Below, one piece after another: positions 18,191 through 26,458 of a DNA stretch of 64,000 nt; position 1 is the stretch's first letter, and the number at the start of each line of letters is the position of its first letter. The notes beneath the pieces were generated by a model. That model was given only the letters and a program-made list of their open reading frames with translations, was not told where the DNA came from and made no database searches. Source of the DNA: CAZUQP01 sp964622455 (GTDB taxonomy: Bacteria; Pseudomonadota; Gammaproteobacteria; DSM-16500); the NCBI GenBank assembly GCA_964622455.1, contig CAZUQP010000032.1:92762-156761 (forward strand), in the 5' to 3' direction. The position numbers and the translations under genes were made by a program.

Positions 18191-18577
18191 ATGAGGAACT
18201 CTAAACATCCCATTTTTAGAAATGACAACAATAACGGTAAGGGATGGTTTGCTATCATTCCAGTGATCCCCCCCATTTTTATTTCGGCCGCTTTATTTTA
18301 TGCCTATTATTACATACGTGATCAAAATTTTTTACCCCTTTGGATGAATTATATTTATTGGGGCGTCAAAATTATTATTGCTCTTCAAATTGTCTTGGCC
18401 TCCGCCCGTTCATTATGGGGACCGATAATTGCAGTTGCGCTAGGATTTTTAAATTTATACTGGATTCAAACAACAGGATTAGCGCCCATTTCAAGCGAAG
18501 ATGCATGGCAATTGATTACATTGGGAGGATTCGGTTTTTTAATTACCATTATTATGAAAGTTTTTGTAAGAACTTGA
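18191..18577 (+). CDS. Small integral membrane protein, unrecognised
   Basis: The product has 128 residues. A short basic N-terminus (MRNSKHPIFRNDNNNGKG) is followed by about four hydrophobic spans at residues 20-40, 52-70, 74-90 and 105-125. An AAAGGA site lies 11 bases upstream of the ATG. No family was recognised. It lies directly downstream of the inverted-repeat element and 10 bases before another small membrane-protein gene on the same strand. The pair may act together, but their role is unknown. Confidence 0.6.
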   Translation: MRNSKHPIFRNDNNNGKGWFAIIPVIPPIFISAALFYAYYYIRDQNFLPLWMNYIYWGVKIIIALQIVLASARSLWGPIIAVALGFLNLYWIQTTGLAPISSEDAWQLITLGGFGFLITIIMKVFVRT

Positions 18578-18587
18578 AGGATAGCCT

Positions 18588-18914
18588 ATGTTAAAACATA
18601 TTATCGCTATTATTATTTTAAGCATTGTTATTATCGTGGGTATGTCTTATGCGCAACAAGGATTGCAATATCTATTATCCGCCCATGATTGGGTGTCTGA
18701 CATGCTAAAACAAGTGTTTTCTGTAGGCCCTGCCGGCAGTGTCATACGCCAACTCATTGCCTTACTCGTTATCCCAGTACTTACCAGTTTTATTCCTGCC
18801 CTTATTTATTGGTTAACGACCCGGCACAAGTTGCCTTACTTTATGGAATTGGTGTGGGTCATCTGGTTAATACAAACTGCGGCACTGGTCATTACCTTTA
18901 AGCCACCGGCTTAA
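18588..18914 (+). CDS. Small integral membrane protein, unrecognised
   Basis: The product has 108 residues with three hydrophobic segments (about residues 3-22, 55-78 and 86-104). The first could be a signal anchor. A GAAGGA site precedes the ATG. Its TAA (18912-18914) overlaps the stop of coq7 on the other strand by three bases. No family was recognised. It is probably co-transcribed with the 128-residue membrane protein upstream. Confidence 0.6.
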   Translation: MLKHIIAIIILSIVIIVGMSYAQQGLQYLLSAHDWVSDMLKQVFSVGPAGSVIRQLIALLVIPVLTSFIPALIYWLTTRHKLPYFMELVWVIWLIQTAALVITFKPPA

Positions 18915-19558
18915 ATCCAATACGCTGTTTTTACCATCACGCGTGAAGCAAGCGTCATCATTTTTTTCACGATGGGCGGCAATATTTTCGCGCCTTCTGC
19001 AAAAGCGTGATCGCGATGTTTAGCTTCATCTTTTTGCATTTGCTGCAAAATAGAAATGCTTTTTTGGTCTTCTATTGGAAAAAGCGTTAAGTGCCGTTCT
19101 AAATGTTTAACGACTTGGCTTTCGGTTTCCGCTAAAAAACCTAAACTCCATTCATCCCCTATCCATCCTGCCACTAGACCTATCGTGAAAGAACCTGCAT
19201 ACCAAAATGGGTTAAGATAACTGGCATGACTTTGAAGTTCATTCAATCGAATTTTACACCAGGCTAAGTGGTCTCCCTCTTCCATCGCTGCCCGCTTCAT
19301 GGTTTCTTTGATGTGAGCAGAATGGGAACCGAGTGCTTGGCCATGATAAAGTGCTTGCGCACACACTTCTCCTGCGTGGTTAACACGCATCAAGGCTGCT
19401 GCATGCTGACGTTCTTTTTGGGTAAGATCTGCTTCCTGTTTATCTTTCGCAGGGTAGATGCGTTCCGTAGTTTTGGGTTCGCCTAAAAATGCACGCAATG
19501 CCTCATCTATCTGAAGGCAAATCCCATCCCATACTGTGTAATGACGATTATCTTGCAT
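18911..19558 (-). CDS. coq7: 2-polyprenyl-3-methyl-6-methoxy-1,4-benzoquinone monooxygenase
   Basis: This 215-residue di-iron hydroxylase performs the C6 hydroxylation step in ubiquinone synthesis at the membrane. Iron-binding Glu and His residues sit in MRVNHAGEVCAQALYHGQAL, EEGDHLAWC, ETESQVVKHLERHL and KDEAKHRDHA, the Coq7 pattern. Length matches bacterial Coq7. E. coli uses UbiF for this step instead. Other ubiquinone genes (ubiE, ubiJ, ubiB) lie near 51-53 kb of the window. The gene is divergent from tgt. Confidence 0.95.
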   Translation of the reverse strand: MQDNRHYTVWDGICLQIDEALRAFLGEPKTTERIYPAKDKQEADLTQKERQHAAALMRVNHAGEVCAQALYHGQALGSHSAHIKETMKRAAMEEGDHLAWCKIRLNELQSHASYLNPFWYAGSFTIGLVAGWIGDEWSLGFLAETESQVVKHLERHLTLFPIEDQKSISILQQMQKDEAKHRDHAFAEGAKILPPIVKKMMTLASRVMVKTAYWI

Positions 19559-19590
19559 AATTCATCTATCCTAATTTATAGTCACCCCCT

Positions 19591-20763
19591 ATGCAAAATG
19601 TATTTAAAACTGAATTTATTAAAAAACATGCCACTCTTCCTGCCCGGGTCACAAAAATCACCACACCGCATGGTGAAGTATTAACGCCCGCCTTTATGCC
19701 GGTCGGTACTCGCGCGTTTGTAAACTGTATGACGCCGGTAGATTTAGTGAATGCAGGCAGCCAAATTATTTTAGGCGGAAATACTTATCATATGTTATGT
19801 GCGCCCGGGATGGAGGTTATTCAAAATGCCGGAGGGATGCATGCTTTCATGGGATGGGAAAAACCCATGCTGACTGATAGCGGCGGCTTTCAAGTATTTA
19901 GCTTATCGAAAAACGGCAACATTTGTAAAATAGATGAGAAAGGTGCGCATTTTAAACATCCCATTTCTGGCAAAGTCATTCATCTCACACCAGAATCCTC
20001 CATTGAGGCCCAGAAAATCATCGGCGCAGATATTATCATGGCATTTGATGAATGCACGCCTGAAAATGGCGGGAGGGAAGCGGCCCTTCGAGCGATGGAA
20101 CGTACTCATCGGTGGCTTACTGAATCCATTGACGAACATCAAAAACATCCTGCATCACGCTATGGCTATCAACAAGCGCTATTTGGCATTATTCAAGGCG
20201 GCAGTTTCCCTGATTTACGTGCAAAAAGTACTGAATATATTTTATCAGCGCCGCTGGATGGCATTGCTATCGGGGGTGAAGTGATTGGTTTTGATATGCA
20301 AAAAACCATGGAAATCATTGATTGGGTACGTGATAGCCTTCCGGAAAATAAATCCCGTTATACGATGGGCGTGGGTTTAAATCCACAAGATTTAATTGAT
20401 GTGGTTTCCAAAGGAATCGATATATTCGACTGTGTCGCGCCCACACGCAATGCGCGTCACGGATCGCTTTATTCTGGAAAAATTATTGAAGAAAATGGTT
20501 GGCTTACGTTTGCGCCTCATGAAAATAATGGCAAAATCCTTATTAAAAAAAGCATTTATGCAAAAGATAACAACCCCATTATGGAAAATTGCGGGTGTTA
20601 CACTTGTGCGCATTATTCGCGTTCTTACCTGCATTTTCTTTTTAAACACGAAGCGCTCATTTATAATAATTTGGCCTGCATTCATAATATTCATGTGATG
20701 CAAGAAGTCTGTGCTAGAATGAGAAAATTAATTTTAGAGAACACGGAAGGAACTTTAAAATGA
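19591..20763 (+). CDS. tgt: tRNA-guanine(34) transglycosylase (queuine tRNA-ribosyltransferase)
   Basis: This 390-residue enzyme exchanges the wobble guanine of Asp, Asn, His and Tyr tRNAs for preQ1 in queuosine synthesis. The catalytic and substrate motifs LTDSGGFQVFS, GGEVIGF and the Asp of IDIFDCVAPTRNARHG are present. A zinc site follows near residues 334-362 (CGCYTCAHYSRSYL, then a later His). The usual downstream yajC-secD-secF genes are absent. Instead the TGA overlaps the ATG of an mgtC-like gene by four bases. Confidence 0.97.
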   Translation: MQNVFKTEFIKKHATLPARVTKITTPHGEVLTPAFMPVGTRAFVNCMTPVDLVNAGSQIILGGNTYHMLCAPGMEVIQNAGGMHAFMGWEKPMLTDSGGFQVFSLSKNGNICKIDEKGAHFKHPISGKVIHLTPESSIEAQKIIGADIIMAFDECTPENGGREAALRAMERTHRWLTESIDEHQKHPASRYGYQQALFGIIQGGSFPDLRAKSTEYILSAPLDGIAIGGEVIGFDMQKTMEIIDWVRDSLPENKSRYTMGVGLNPQDLIDVVSKGIDIFDCVAPTRNARHGSLYSGKIIEENGWLTFAPHENNGKILIKKSIYAKDNNPIMENCGCYTCAHYSRSYLHFLFKHEALIYNNLACIHNIHVMQEVCARMRKLILENTEGTLK

Positions 20764-21188
20764 CCATGGTTGAACTGCAGCCGGATCTTGAGATATTTGC
20801 CCGCGTTGTCACCGCATTCTTACTGGGTGCTTTAATTGGCTGGGAAAGGGAACGTCACGGCATTTCAGCAGGCATTCGCACCTATGGCGCCATTGCATTG
20901 GGTGCTTGTGTGTTTGGTGTATTATCATTAAGCGTCAATCACGCAGATCCCTCCCGCATCGCTGCACAAATTGTCACTGGAATTGGTTTTTTAGGCGGCG
21001 GTGTTATTTTTCGTCAAGGTGATTATGTCAGCGGATTAACCACTGCCGCGACACTTTGGGCAACCGCTGCAGTCGGGCTTTCTGTTGCTTTTGGTTTTTA
21101 TTTAATAAGTATGCTCACTGCGGTATTACTTTATTTATTATTATATTTACCGCGCTTGCCTTGGTGGAAAAAAGTGAGAGGAAAATAA
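20760..21188 (+). CDS. MgtC/SapB-family membrane protein
   Basis: The product has 142 residues and about four hydrophobic spans. The family blocks are complete: GALIGWERERHGISAGIRTY, then RIAAQIVTGIGFLGGGVIFR and GLTTAATLWATAAVGL. It is the short form without the C-terminal ACT-like domain of Salmonella MgtC. MgtC proteins support growth in low magnesium and inside macrophages, partly by restraining the F-type ATP synthase. No magnesium-responsive leader was recognised. Translation is probably coupled to tgt through the ATGA overlap. Confidence 0.92.
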   Translation: MTMVELQPDLEIFARVVTAFLLGALIGWERERHGISAGIRTYGAIALGACVFGVLSLSVNHADPSRIAAQIVTGIGFLGGGVIFRQGDYVSGLTTAATLWATAAVGLSVAFGFYLISMLTAVLLYLLLYLPRLPWWKKVRGK

Positions 21189-21306
21189 TATTCTTATTTC
21201 TCATTGACAAAAAAATGAGGTTCCTTCATTCTGACCATCCACGAATAATCTAGCATTCTGCAACAACTTCTATTTTTTATTCATCAAACAATTTTTCATA
21301 CTATGT

Positions 21307-21328
21307 TATAATTAAGATAACGAGGAGG
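21307..21328 (+). promoter_or_regulatory. TATAAT -10 and strong ribosome binding site for the DUF1640-like gene
   Basis: A consensus TATAAT lies at 21307-21312, and a perfect AGGAGG at 21323-21328 precedes two in-frame ATGs at 21334 and 21337. No good -35 was found at the expected distance. The Shine-Dalgarno is among the strongest in the window. Confidence 0.45.
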
Positions 21329-21333
21329 TTTTA

Positions 21334-21588
21334 ATGATGGCCCATGTTGCCTTTGATACATTGGCGTATGCAAATAAGTTGAAAGCAGCTGGCGCTGACT
21401 CTAAACTCGCAGAAACGCAAGCAGAAGCGACCGCCGAAATATTAACTAGCTTAGTCAACGAACAGCTCGCGACTAAATCTGATCTCAAAGATTTAGAAAT
21501 GAAACTACAAACCACTTTCTTTAAAATGATTAGCGCAGCAGTAACCATTCTTGGGGGTCTTCAAATTTTATTTCACTTCCTTAAATAA
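21334..21588 (+). CDS. DUF1640-like coiled-coil protein with C-terminal membrane span
   Basis: The product has 84 residues. The N-terminal FDTLAYANKLKAAGADSKLAE block followed by an Ala/Glu-rich helix and KSDLKDLEMKLQT heptads fits the DUF1640/CCDC90-like family. That family also includes mitochondrial calcium-uniporter regulators. A hydrophobic helix (about residues 64-82) ends the protein and probably anchors it in the membrane. The second ATG at 21337 has slightly better spacing to AGGAGG. Its last 21 bases overlap the 3' end of grxD on the other strand. Confidence 0.7.
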   Translation: MMAHVAFDTLAYANKLKAAGADSKLAETQAEATAEILTSLVNEQLATKSDLKDLEMKLQTTFFKMISAAVTILGGLQILFHFLK

Positions 21589-21882
21589 TTCCTGTAACTC
21601 ACCGCTCTCATACATCTCCGCCATAATATCGCTGCCGCCGACGAATTCAGCTTGTACATACAATTGCGGAATGGTTGGCCAGTTAGAAAATTCTTTGATC
21701 CCTTGGCGAATTTCTGGATTATCTAACACGTTAATCGCAAAAAATTCAGAGATACCACAGGATTTTAAAATCTGAATAGCACGTGATGAAAATCCACATT
21801 GTGGAAATTGTGCTGTCCCTTTCATATAAAGTACGACTGGGTTTTCAGTAATTTGTTTTTTAATGATTTCTTCAATTGACAT
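21568..21882 (-). CDS. grxD: Monothiol glutaredoxin (Grx4 type)
   Basis: This 104-residue protein has the CGFS active site in FPQCGFSSRAIQIL, preceded by VLYMKGT and followed by the glutathione-binding WPTIPQLYV and GGSDIMAEM. Such glutaredoxins bind a bridging [2Fe-2S] cluster and pass it to target proteins. Its position directly downstream of the SUF genes on the same strand fits a role in cluster trafficking. The length is normal. Confidence 0.95.
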   Translation of the reverse strand: MSIEEIIKKQITENPVVLYMKGTAQFPQCGFSSRAIQILKSCGISEFFAINVLDNPEIRQGIKEFSNWPTIPQLYVQAEFVGGSDIMAEMYESGELQELFKEVK

Positions 21883-21917
21883 TTTTTCCTCTCTAAAAAT
21901 AATTTTTAAAAATGGTA

Positions 21918-22442
21918 TTACAATATCCCCAATTGCAATTTAGCAGCATCAGTCATCATGTTACGGTCCCATGGCGGATCAAAAACTAACTCCACTTTTA
22001 CATCAGTCACTTCTTTAATGGTACGAATTTTCTGTTCAACTTCAGCAATAAGTACAGGGCCCATACCACAACCAACGGCTGTTAAAGTCATTTTAATATG
22101 AACATGCGTTCCATCCATACGACATTCATAGACCAATCCTAAATCCACAATGTTGACTGGAATTTCTGGATCAAAACAAGTTTTTAATAATGTCCAGACT
22201 TTATCTTCCAAAGTACCTTCGATGGAATTGACATCAGGTTCATCCATAATGATCATGCCCAACGCATCGCCATCTTTTCCAGCGACACGCGCTAAATTAC
22301 CGTTCACATAAACAGTATAAGAATTACCTAATGCTTGCGTAATATAAACTAAGGAACCTTTTTGTAAAGTAACGCTGACTCCCGATGGAATCAACATTGC
22401 TTCACAATCACGCTGAACTTCTATGGTATCTTGTTTAAGCAT
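21918..22442 (-). CDS. sufT: Putative Fe-S cluster assembly protein SufT (MIP18/DUF59 domain)
   Basis: The product has 174 residues. An N-terminal SufT-specific segment (about 1-75) precedes a MIP18/DUF59 domain containing FDPEIPVNIVDLGLVYE and LTAVGCGMGPVLIAEVEQ. A C-terminal FDPPWDRNMMTDAAKLQLG completes the family pattern. The invariant Cys of the domain is present. SufT assists maturation of Fe-S proteins, especially under high demand. It starts 3 bases after sufA and is part of the sufBCDSUAT unit. Confidence 0.92.
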   Translation of the reverse strand: MLKQDTIEVQRDCEAMLIPSGVSVTLQKGSLVYITQALGNSYTVYVNGNLARVAGKDGDALGMIIMDEPDVNSIEGTLEDKVWTLLKTCFDPEIPVNIVDLGLVYECRMDGTHVHIKMTLTAVGCGMGPVLIAEVEQKIRTIKEVTDVKVELVFDPPWDRNMMTDAAKLQLGIL

Positions 22443-22445
22443 GGG

Positions 22446-22787
22446 CTATTCAATCGTAAAACTTTCGCCGCAACCGCAGCGATTTTTTTCATTAGGATTA
22501 ATAAAGACTAACTGTTTTTGTTTAAGCCCTTGGTTTTCCGCCACATAATCGACCATCACTCCTTTCAGATAAGGTTCACTCTTAACATCCACATATACAT
22601 GCAAACCTTCTGAGACGACAAAATGAATATCTTGTTCATTGATCGCATCAACCAAGTCTGGCACATAAGAATATCCTGAACATCCTGTTTTTTTAACGGA
22701 TAAACGAAAACCAATGCTGCCTGGTTTTTTAGCTAAATTATTTTTTATATGATTGATGGCTGCATCTGTCAGCGTAATGATATTCAT
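22446..22787 (-). CDS. sufA: A-type Fe-S carrier (SufA/IscA/ErpA family)
   Basis: The 113-residue protein has the three conserved cysteines of A-type carriers: the first in KKTGCSGYSYV and the final pair in NRCGCGESF. It should bind a [2Fe-2S] or [4Fe-4S] cluster received from the SufBCD scaffold and hand it to apoproteins. It sits 1 base after sufU in the operon. SufA is chosen over IscA or ErpA from context only. Confidence 0.9.
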   Translation of the reverse strand: MNIITLTDAAINHIKNNLAKKPGSIGFRLSVKKTGCSGYSYVPDLVDAINEQDIHFVVSEGLHVYVDVKSEPYLKGVMVDYVAENQGLKQKQLVFINPNEKNRCGCGESFTIE

Positions 22788-22788
22788 A

Positions 22789-23235
22789 TTATTCCTCCGT
22801 CGTCACTAATTTTACATCCTGCGTCAGTGCCGCCTGCAACGTATGCCAAGAAAGTGTTGCACATTTTACACGGGCCGGAAATTCTCGCACACCGCCTAAT
22901 ACTGCTAATTTCCCCAAAATTTCTGATTGCTTTCCTTCTGTGACTAATTGATGAAATGCATGAAAGAATTCCTTAGCATCGTTTATTGTTTTACCTTGTA
23001 ATGCTTCTGACATCAAAGATGCCGAAGCAATCGAAATAGCGCAACCTGATCCTTCAAATCGAATTTTTTCAATCACGCCTTCTTTTTCCAAAATATGTAA
23101 AAAAATTTTATCTCCGCATAAAGGATTAAACCCCACTTTATGATGATTAGCATCAGGCAAAAAACCTTTATGCCGCGGATGACGGCCATGATCAATAATA
23201 ATTTCTTGATAAAGTTCGCGTAAGTCTGCTGTCAT
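22789..23235 (-). CDS. sufU: SUF system NifU-family scaffold / sulfur acceptor
   Basis: The product has 148 residues. The NifU/IscU-like pattern includes GRHPRHKGFLPDANHHK, the first Cys and Asp in NPLCGDKI, the second Cys in GSGCAISIASASLM, and the last Cys in RVKCATLSWHTL. The gap between the second and third Cys contains the extra segment typical of SufU, which accepts sulfur from SufS at a zinc site. It abuts sufS with no gap. SufE is not encoded nearby, which fits a SufS-SufU pair. Confidence 0.93.
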   Translation of the reverse strand: MTADLRELYQEIIIDHGRHPRHKGFLPDANHHKVGFNPLCGDKIFLHILEKEGVIEKIRFEGSGCAISIASASLMSEALQGKTINDAKEFFHAFHQLVTEGKQSEILGKLAVLGGVREFPARVKCATLSWHTLQAALTQDVKLVTTEE

Positions 23236-24441
23236 TTAAGCAAATAACCTCTTGACTGTGTAAAGACCCGAAACTAAAGCATCGATGTCTTCGCATGAAT
23301 TATAAATTCCAAAAGATGCGCGCACGCACGCAGGGATACCGAATCGTTCAATCAAAGGCATTGCACAATGATGTCCTGCGCGCACAGCAATTCCCTCATG
23401 ATCGAGCACCGTACCAATATCATGCGGATGTATATCATCCAATACAAAAGAAATAACACCGATGCGTTCTTTGGGCATACCCATTAAACGTAACCCAGGG
23501 ATAGCTTTTAATTGAGATAAAGCATACGACAATAATTCTTGTTCATGCGCACTTACTTTTTGCATGGTAATTTTTTCGAGATAACTGATGCTCGCTGAAA
23601 AACCAATGACATCCGCAATGCTCGGTGTTCCTGCTTCAAATTTATGCGGTAATTTAGCGTAAGTTGTTTCAGAAAAACTGACCCGCTCAATCATATCACC
23701 GCCGCCTTGATAGGGAGGCATTTTTTCTAAGTATGCTGTTTTTCCGTATAACGCACCTATTCCTGTGGGGCCATACGCTTTATGTGCTGAAATCGTGTAA
23801 AAATCACAATCAAGATCTTGTACATCAACTGAGACATGCGGAAACGCTTGTGCACCATCCACCAAAAAAGGCACATCATGCGCATGCGCTATTTTTACCA
23901 TTTCTTTGATGGGATTTAGTGTACCTAATACATTGGATGCGTGAATGATGGCTACCATTTTAGTGGCGGGTGAAAATAATTTTTCGTAAGCAGTTAAATC
24001 TAATTCTCCCTCATCTGAAACAGGCACCACTTTCAACGTGATGCCGCATTGATTTGCCAATAATTGCCATGGAACAATATTAGAATGATGTTCCATAGCA
24101 CTTAAAATAATTTCATCTCCTGCTTTAAATTGCGAACGCCCATAACTTTGGGCCACGAGATTAATGGCTTCCGTCGTGCCGCGCACAAAAATAATTTCAT
24201 GCGCATGTGCTGCATGAATAAAGTGTTGAATATGCGATCGTGCCTGTTCATACGCTTTCGTAGCACGTTCACTTAATTCATACACACCGCGGTGAATATT
24301 AGCATGATCATGCTGATAATAATGCGAAAGCGCATCAATTACGCTTTTTGGTTTTTGACTGCTGGCTGCACTGTCCAAATAAACCAAAGGCTTCCCATGA
24401 ATCAATTGTGTCAGGATAGGAAAATCATTTTTACAATTCAT
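23236..24441 (-). CDS. sufS: Cysteine desulfurase SufS (group II)
   Basis: This 401-residue PLP enzyme removes sulfur from cysteine for cluster assembly. The PLP lysine lies in TISAHKAYGPTGIGALYG (about residue 225) and the persulfide Cys in RAGHHCAMPL (about residue 360). The region between the catalytic residues is short, as in group II desulfurases. The start overlaps the sufD end by 11 bases. It is the middle gene of the minus-strand SUF operon. Confidence 0.97.
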   Translation of the reverse strand: MNCKNDFPILTQLIHGKPLVYLDSAASSQKPKSVIDALSHYYQHDHANIHRGVYELSERATKAYEQARSHIQHFIHAAHAHEIIFVRGTTEAINLVAQSYGRSQFKAGDEIILSAMEHHSNIVPWQLLANQCGITLKVVPVSDEGELDLTAYEKLFSPATKMVAIIHASNVLGTLNPIKEMVKIAHAHDVPFLVDGAQAFPHVSVDVQDLDCDFYTISAHKAYGPTGIGALYGKTAYLEKMPPYQGGGDMIERVSFSETTYAKLPHKFEAGTPSIADVIGFSASISYLEKITMQKVSAHEQELLSYALSQLKAIPGLRLMGMPKERIGVISFVLDDIHPHDIGTVLDHEGIAVRAGHHCAMPLIERFGIPACVRASFGIYNSCEDIDALVSGLYTVKRLFA

Positions 24442-25687
24442 GATCTATCCCCATCCGTTTTTGCATATAATGTTTAAGTGTAGGATCTTGTATTTTACTA
24501 AAAATTTCCCCCGAAAAAGCGCGCGTCAATATTTGAAAGGCGGTTTTTTCTTCCATGCCGCGGGAACGCAAATAAAATAAAGCGTCGTTATCGATTTGAC
24601 CGACGGTTGCCCCATGCGTACATTTGACTTCATCTGCATAAATTTCTAATTCAGGCTTGGTATTAATCTCTGCTTCTTTCGATAGCAATAAATGATGATT
24701 CGCCTGATGTGCATGAATGTGCTTTGCTGCTTTATCGACAAACACTTTGCCATTAAATACCGCCCGTGATTTTTTATCGAGAACCCCTCGATAAACCATA
24801 GTACTTTTGCCTTCTGGTGCCAAATGATCAACATGTACATGATGATCAATATGTTGTTCATCTTGATTTAAAAAATAAAATCCGTACGAATCGCTGATTG
24901 CTCCAATCGCTTTTTGCTTAATCGTTAAATCTTCGCGCGAAAGTTTAGCGCCTTTTGCCAAAAAAAATGTTTTGAGCGTGCTATCACGATGTTGTGTCAC
25001 AAACACGTTTGCAACATGCGTCGCTGTGTGAGATTCATTTTGTATTTTATAATACTCGATAGAAGCATTTTCACCCGCATGAATGTCTGTGACTGTATTA
25101 GTAAAATAATGTTTTGCATTCTCGCCTACATGTTCTTCAATCAAAATCACTTTACTATCAGGACGCGCCACAACAATATTACGCGGATGGATTGTAAAAT
25201 GATCTTCTCCCGTATGAATAAATACTAAATGAATGGGTAAAGAAGTTTTCGTGTTTTTAGAAATTTCCAAAAACATTCCATCCTTCATTACGGATGCATT
25301 TAACACCGCAAATGGAAATCTTTTTTCATCGAATTCGCGTGTAAGATAAGATTGAATAATAGACTCTTTTTTTTCTAAGGCTTTCTGTAAAGTATAGATT
25401 GCAATCCCCCCGGGTAATTTTTCTACATTTGACAAATGCGCTACAAAATAACCATTGATGAAAATCATGCGAATAGCGGCTATCTCAGAAAAAAAATAAT
25501 TTCTTTCTGGAAGATCTGTAAAATGAGGATTTTTATTCTCGCTTATGGTATTTTTTATTTCGGTATACTTAAAACATTCTTCTTTTTTAGTGGGCCAGCC
25601 GCGTTTAAGAAATATTTGCGACTGCTTCAATCGAAAATCATCGAGCCATTTTTGATGAGAAATGTCTGGATGGTTGAGCGTGTTCAT
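24431..25687 (-). CDS. sufD: Fe-S cluster assembly protein SufD
   Basis: The product is about 418 residues and is a SufBC2D complex subunit. The ATG at 25687 is chosen because it forms an ATGA overlap with the sufC stop and has GAGG upstream; an in-frame ATG at 25711 lies inside sufC. The SufB/SufD beta-helix region shows KIQNESHTATHV, GVLDKKSRAVFNGKVFVDK, the conserved His in CTHGATVG and the closing LRSRGMEEKTA. SufD stabilises the scaffold and helps iron entry. Confidence 0.95.
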   Translation of the reverse strand: MNTLNHPDISHQKWLDDFRLKQSQIFLKRGWPTKKEECFKYTEIKNTISENKNPHFTDLPERNYFFSEIAAIRMIFINGYFVAHLSNVEKLPGGIAIYTLQKALEKKESIIQSYLTREFDEKRFPFAVLNASVMKDGMFLEISKNTKTSLPIHLVFIHTGEDHFTIHPRNIVVARPDSKVILIEEHVGENAKHYFTNTVTDIHAGENASIEYYKIQNESHTATHVANVFVTQHRDSTLKTFFLAKGAKLSREDLTIKQKAIGAISDSYGFYFLNQDEQHIDHHVHVDHLAPEGKSTMVYRGVLDKKSRAVFNGKVFVDKAAKHIHAHQANHHLLLSKEAEINTKPELEIYADEVKCTHGATVGQIDNDALFYLRSRGMEEKTAFQILTRAFSGEIFSKIQDPTLKHYMQKRMGIDHEL

Positions 25688-26451
25688 GCATTCGCCTCTT
25701 TTTCTAACCAACCATATCCTTGTTCTTCAATTTGCAAAGCGAGTTCTTTCCCACCTGTTTTAATTATTTTTCCATGCAACATTACATGTACAACATCCGG
25801 AACAATGTAATTCAACAAGCGTTGATAATGTGTCACCACGATAAAACTGCGTTCTTGATCGCGAAGACTACTGACGCCGCGCGCAACGGCTTGCAAAGCA
25901 TCCACATCAAGACCCGAATCGATTTCATCAAGAATGGCTAAAGCGGGCTTAAGCATTAACATTTGCAAAATTTCATTACGTTTTTTTTCGCCCCCAGAAA
26001 AACCTTCATTGACTGCACGATGCAAAAACTTTTCATCCATGCTGACTTCTTTCATTTTGGTTTTTACTAAATTTAAAAAATCCATCGCATCTAAAGGCGG
26101 TAAATTGTGCTGTTCGCGAACACGGTTAACTGCCGCTTTTAAAAAATACATATTATTTACGCCAGGAATTTCAACCGGATATTGAAAGGCGAGAAATAAT
26201 CCGGCAAGCGCGCGTTGTTCGGGTGTTTTCTTAAGCAAATCATCGTTTCTAAATAAAACTTCACCTTCCGTCACTTGATAATCTTCACGGCCCGCCAAAA
26301 TATTGGCGAGTGTACTTTTACCCGATCCATTGGGACCCATAATCGCGTGCACTTCACCAGGGTTTACCGCTAAATTAATTCCCCGCAGAATTTTCTTCGT
26401 TTTTTGTTTTTCATCCTGGATGGATGCCTGTAGATTTTTTATTAATAGCAT
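25684..26451 (-). CDS. sufC: Fe-S cluster assembly ATPase SufC
   Basis: This 255-residue ABC-type ATPase has Walker A GPNGSGKSTL, signature FSGGEKKRNEIL, Walker B LAILDEIDSGLD and the switch His in VVTHYQRLL. It drives conformational change in the SufBC2D scaffold. It lies 7 bases after sufB and overlaps sufD by four bases. Length and motifs are standard. Confidence 0.98.
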   Translation of the reverse strand: MLLIKNLQASIQDEKQKTKKILRGINLAVNPGEVHAIMGPNGSGKSTLANILAGREDYQVTEGEVLFRNDDLLKKTPEQRALAGLFLAFQYPVEIPGVNNMYFLKAAVNRVREQHNLPPLDAMDFLNLVKTKMKEVSMDEKFLHRAVNEGFSGGEKKRNEILQMLMLKPALAILDEIDSGLDVDALQAVARGVSSLRDQERSFIVVTHYQRLLNYIVPDVVHVMLHGKIIKTGGKELALQIEEQGYGWLEKEANA

Positions 26452-26458
26452 TGATCTT

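Noticed and set aside
20392..20703. 103-codon open frame opposite tgt
   Set aside because: It is fully antisense to the conserved core of tgt, has no ribosome binding site and no recognisable domain.
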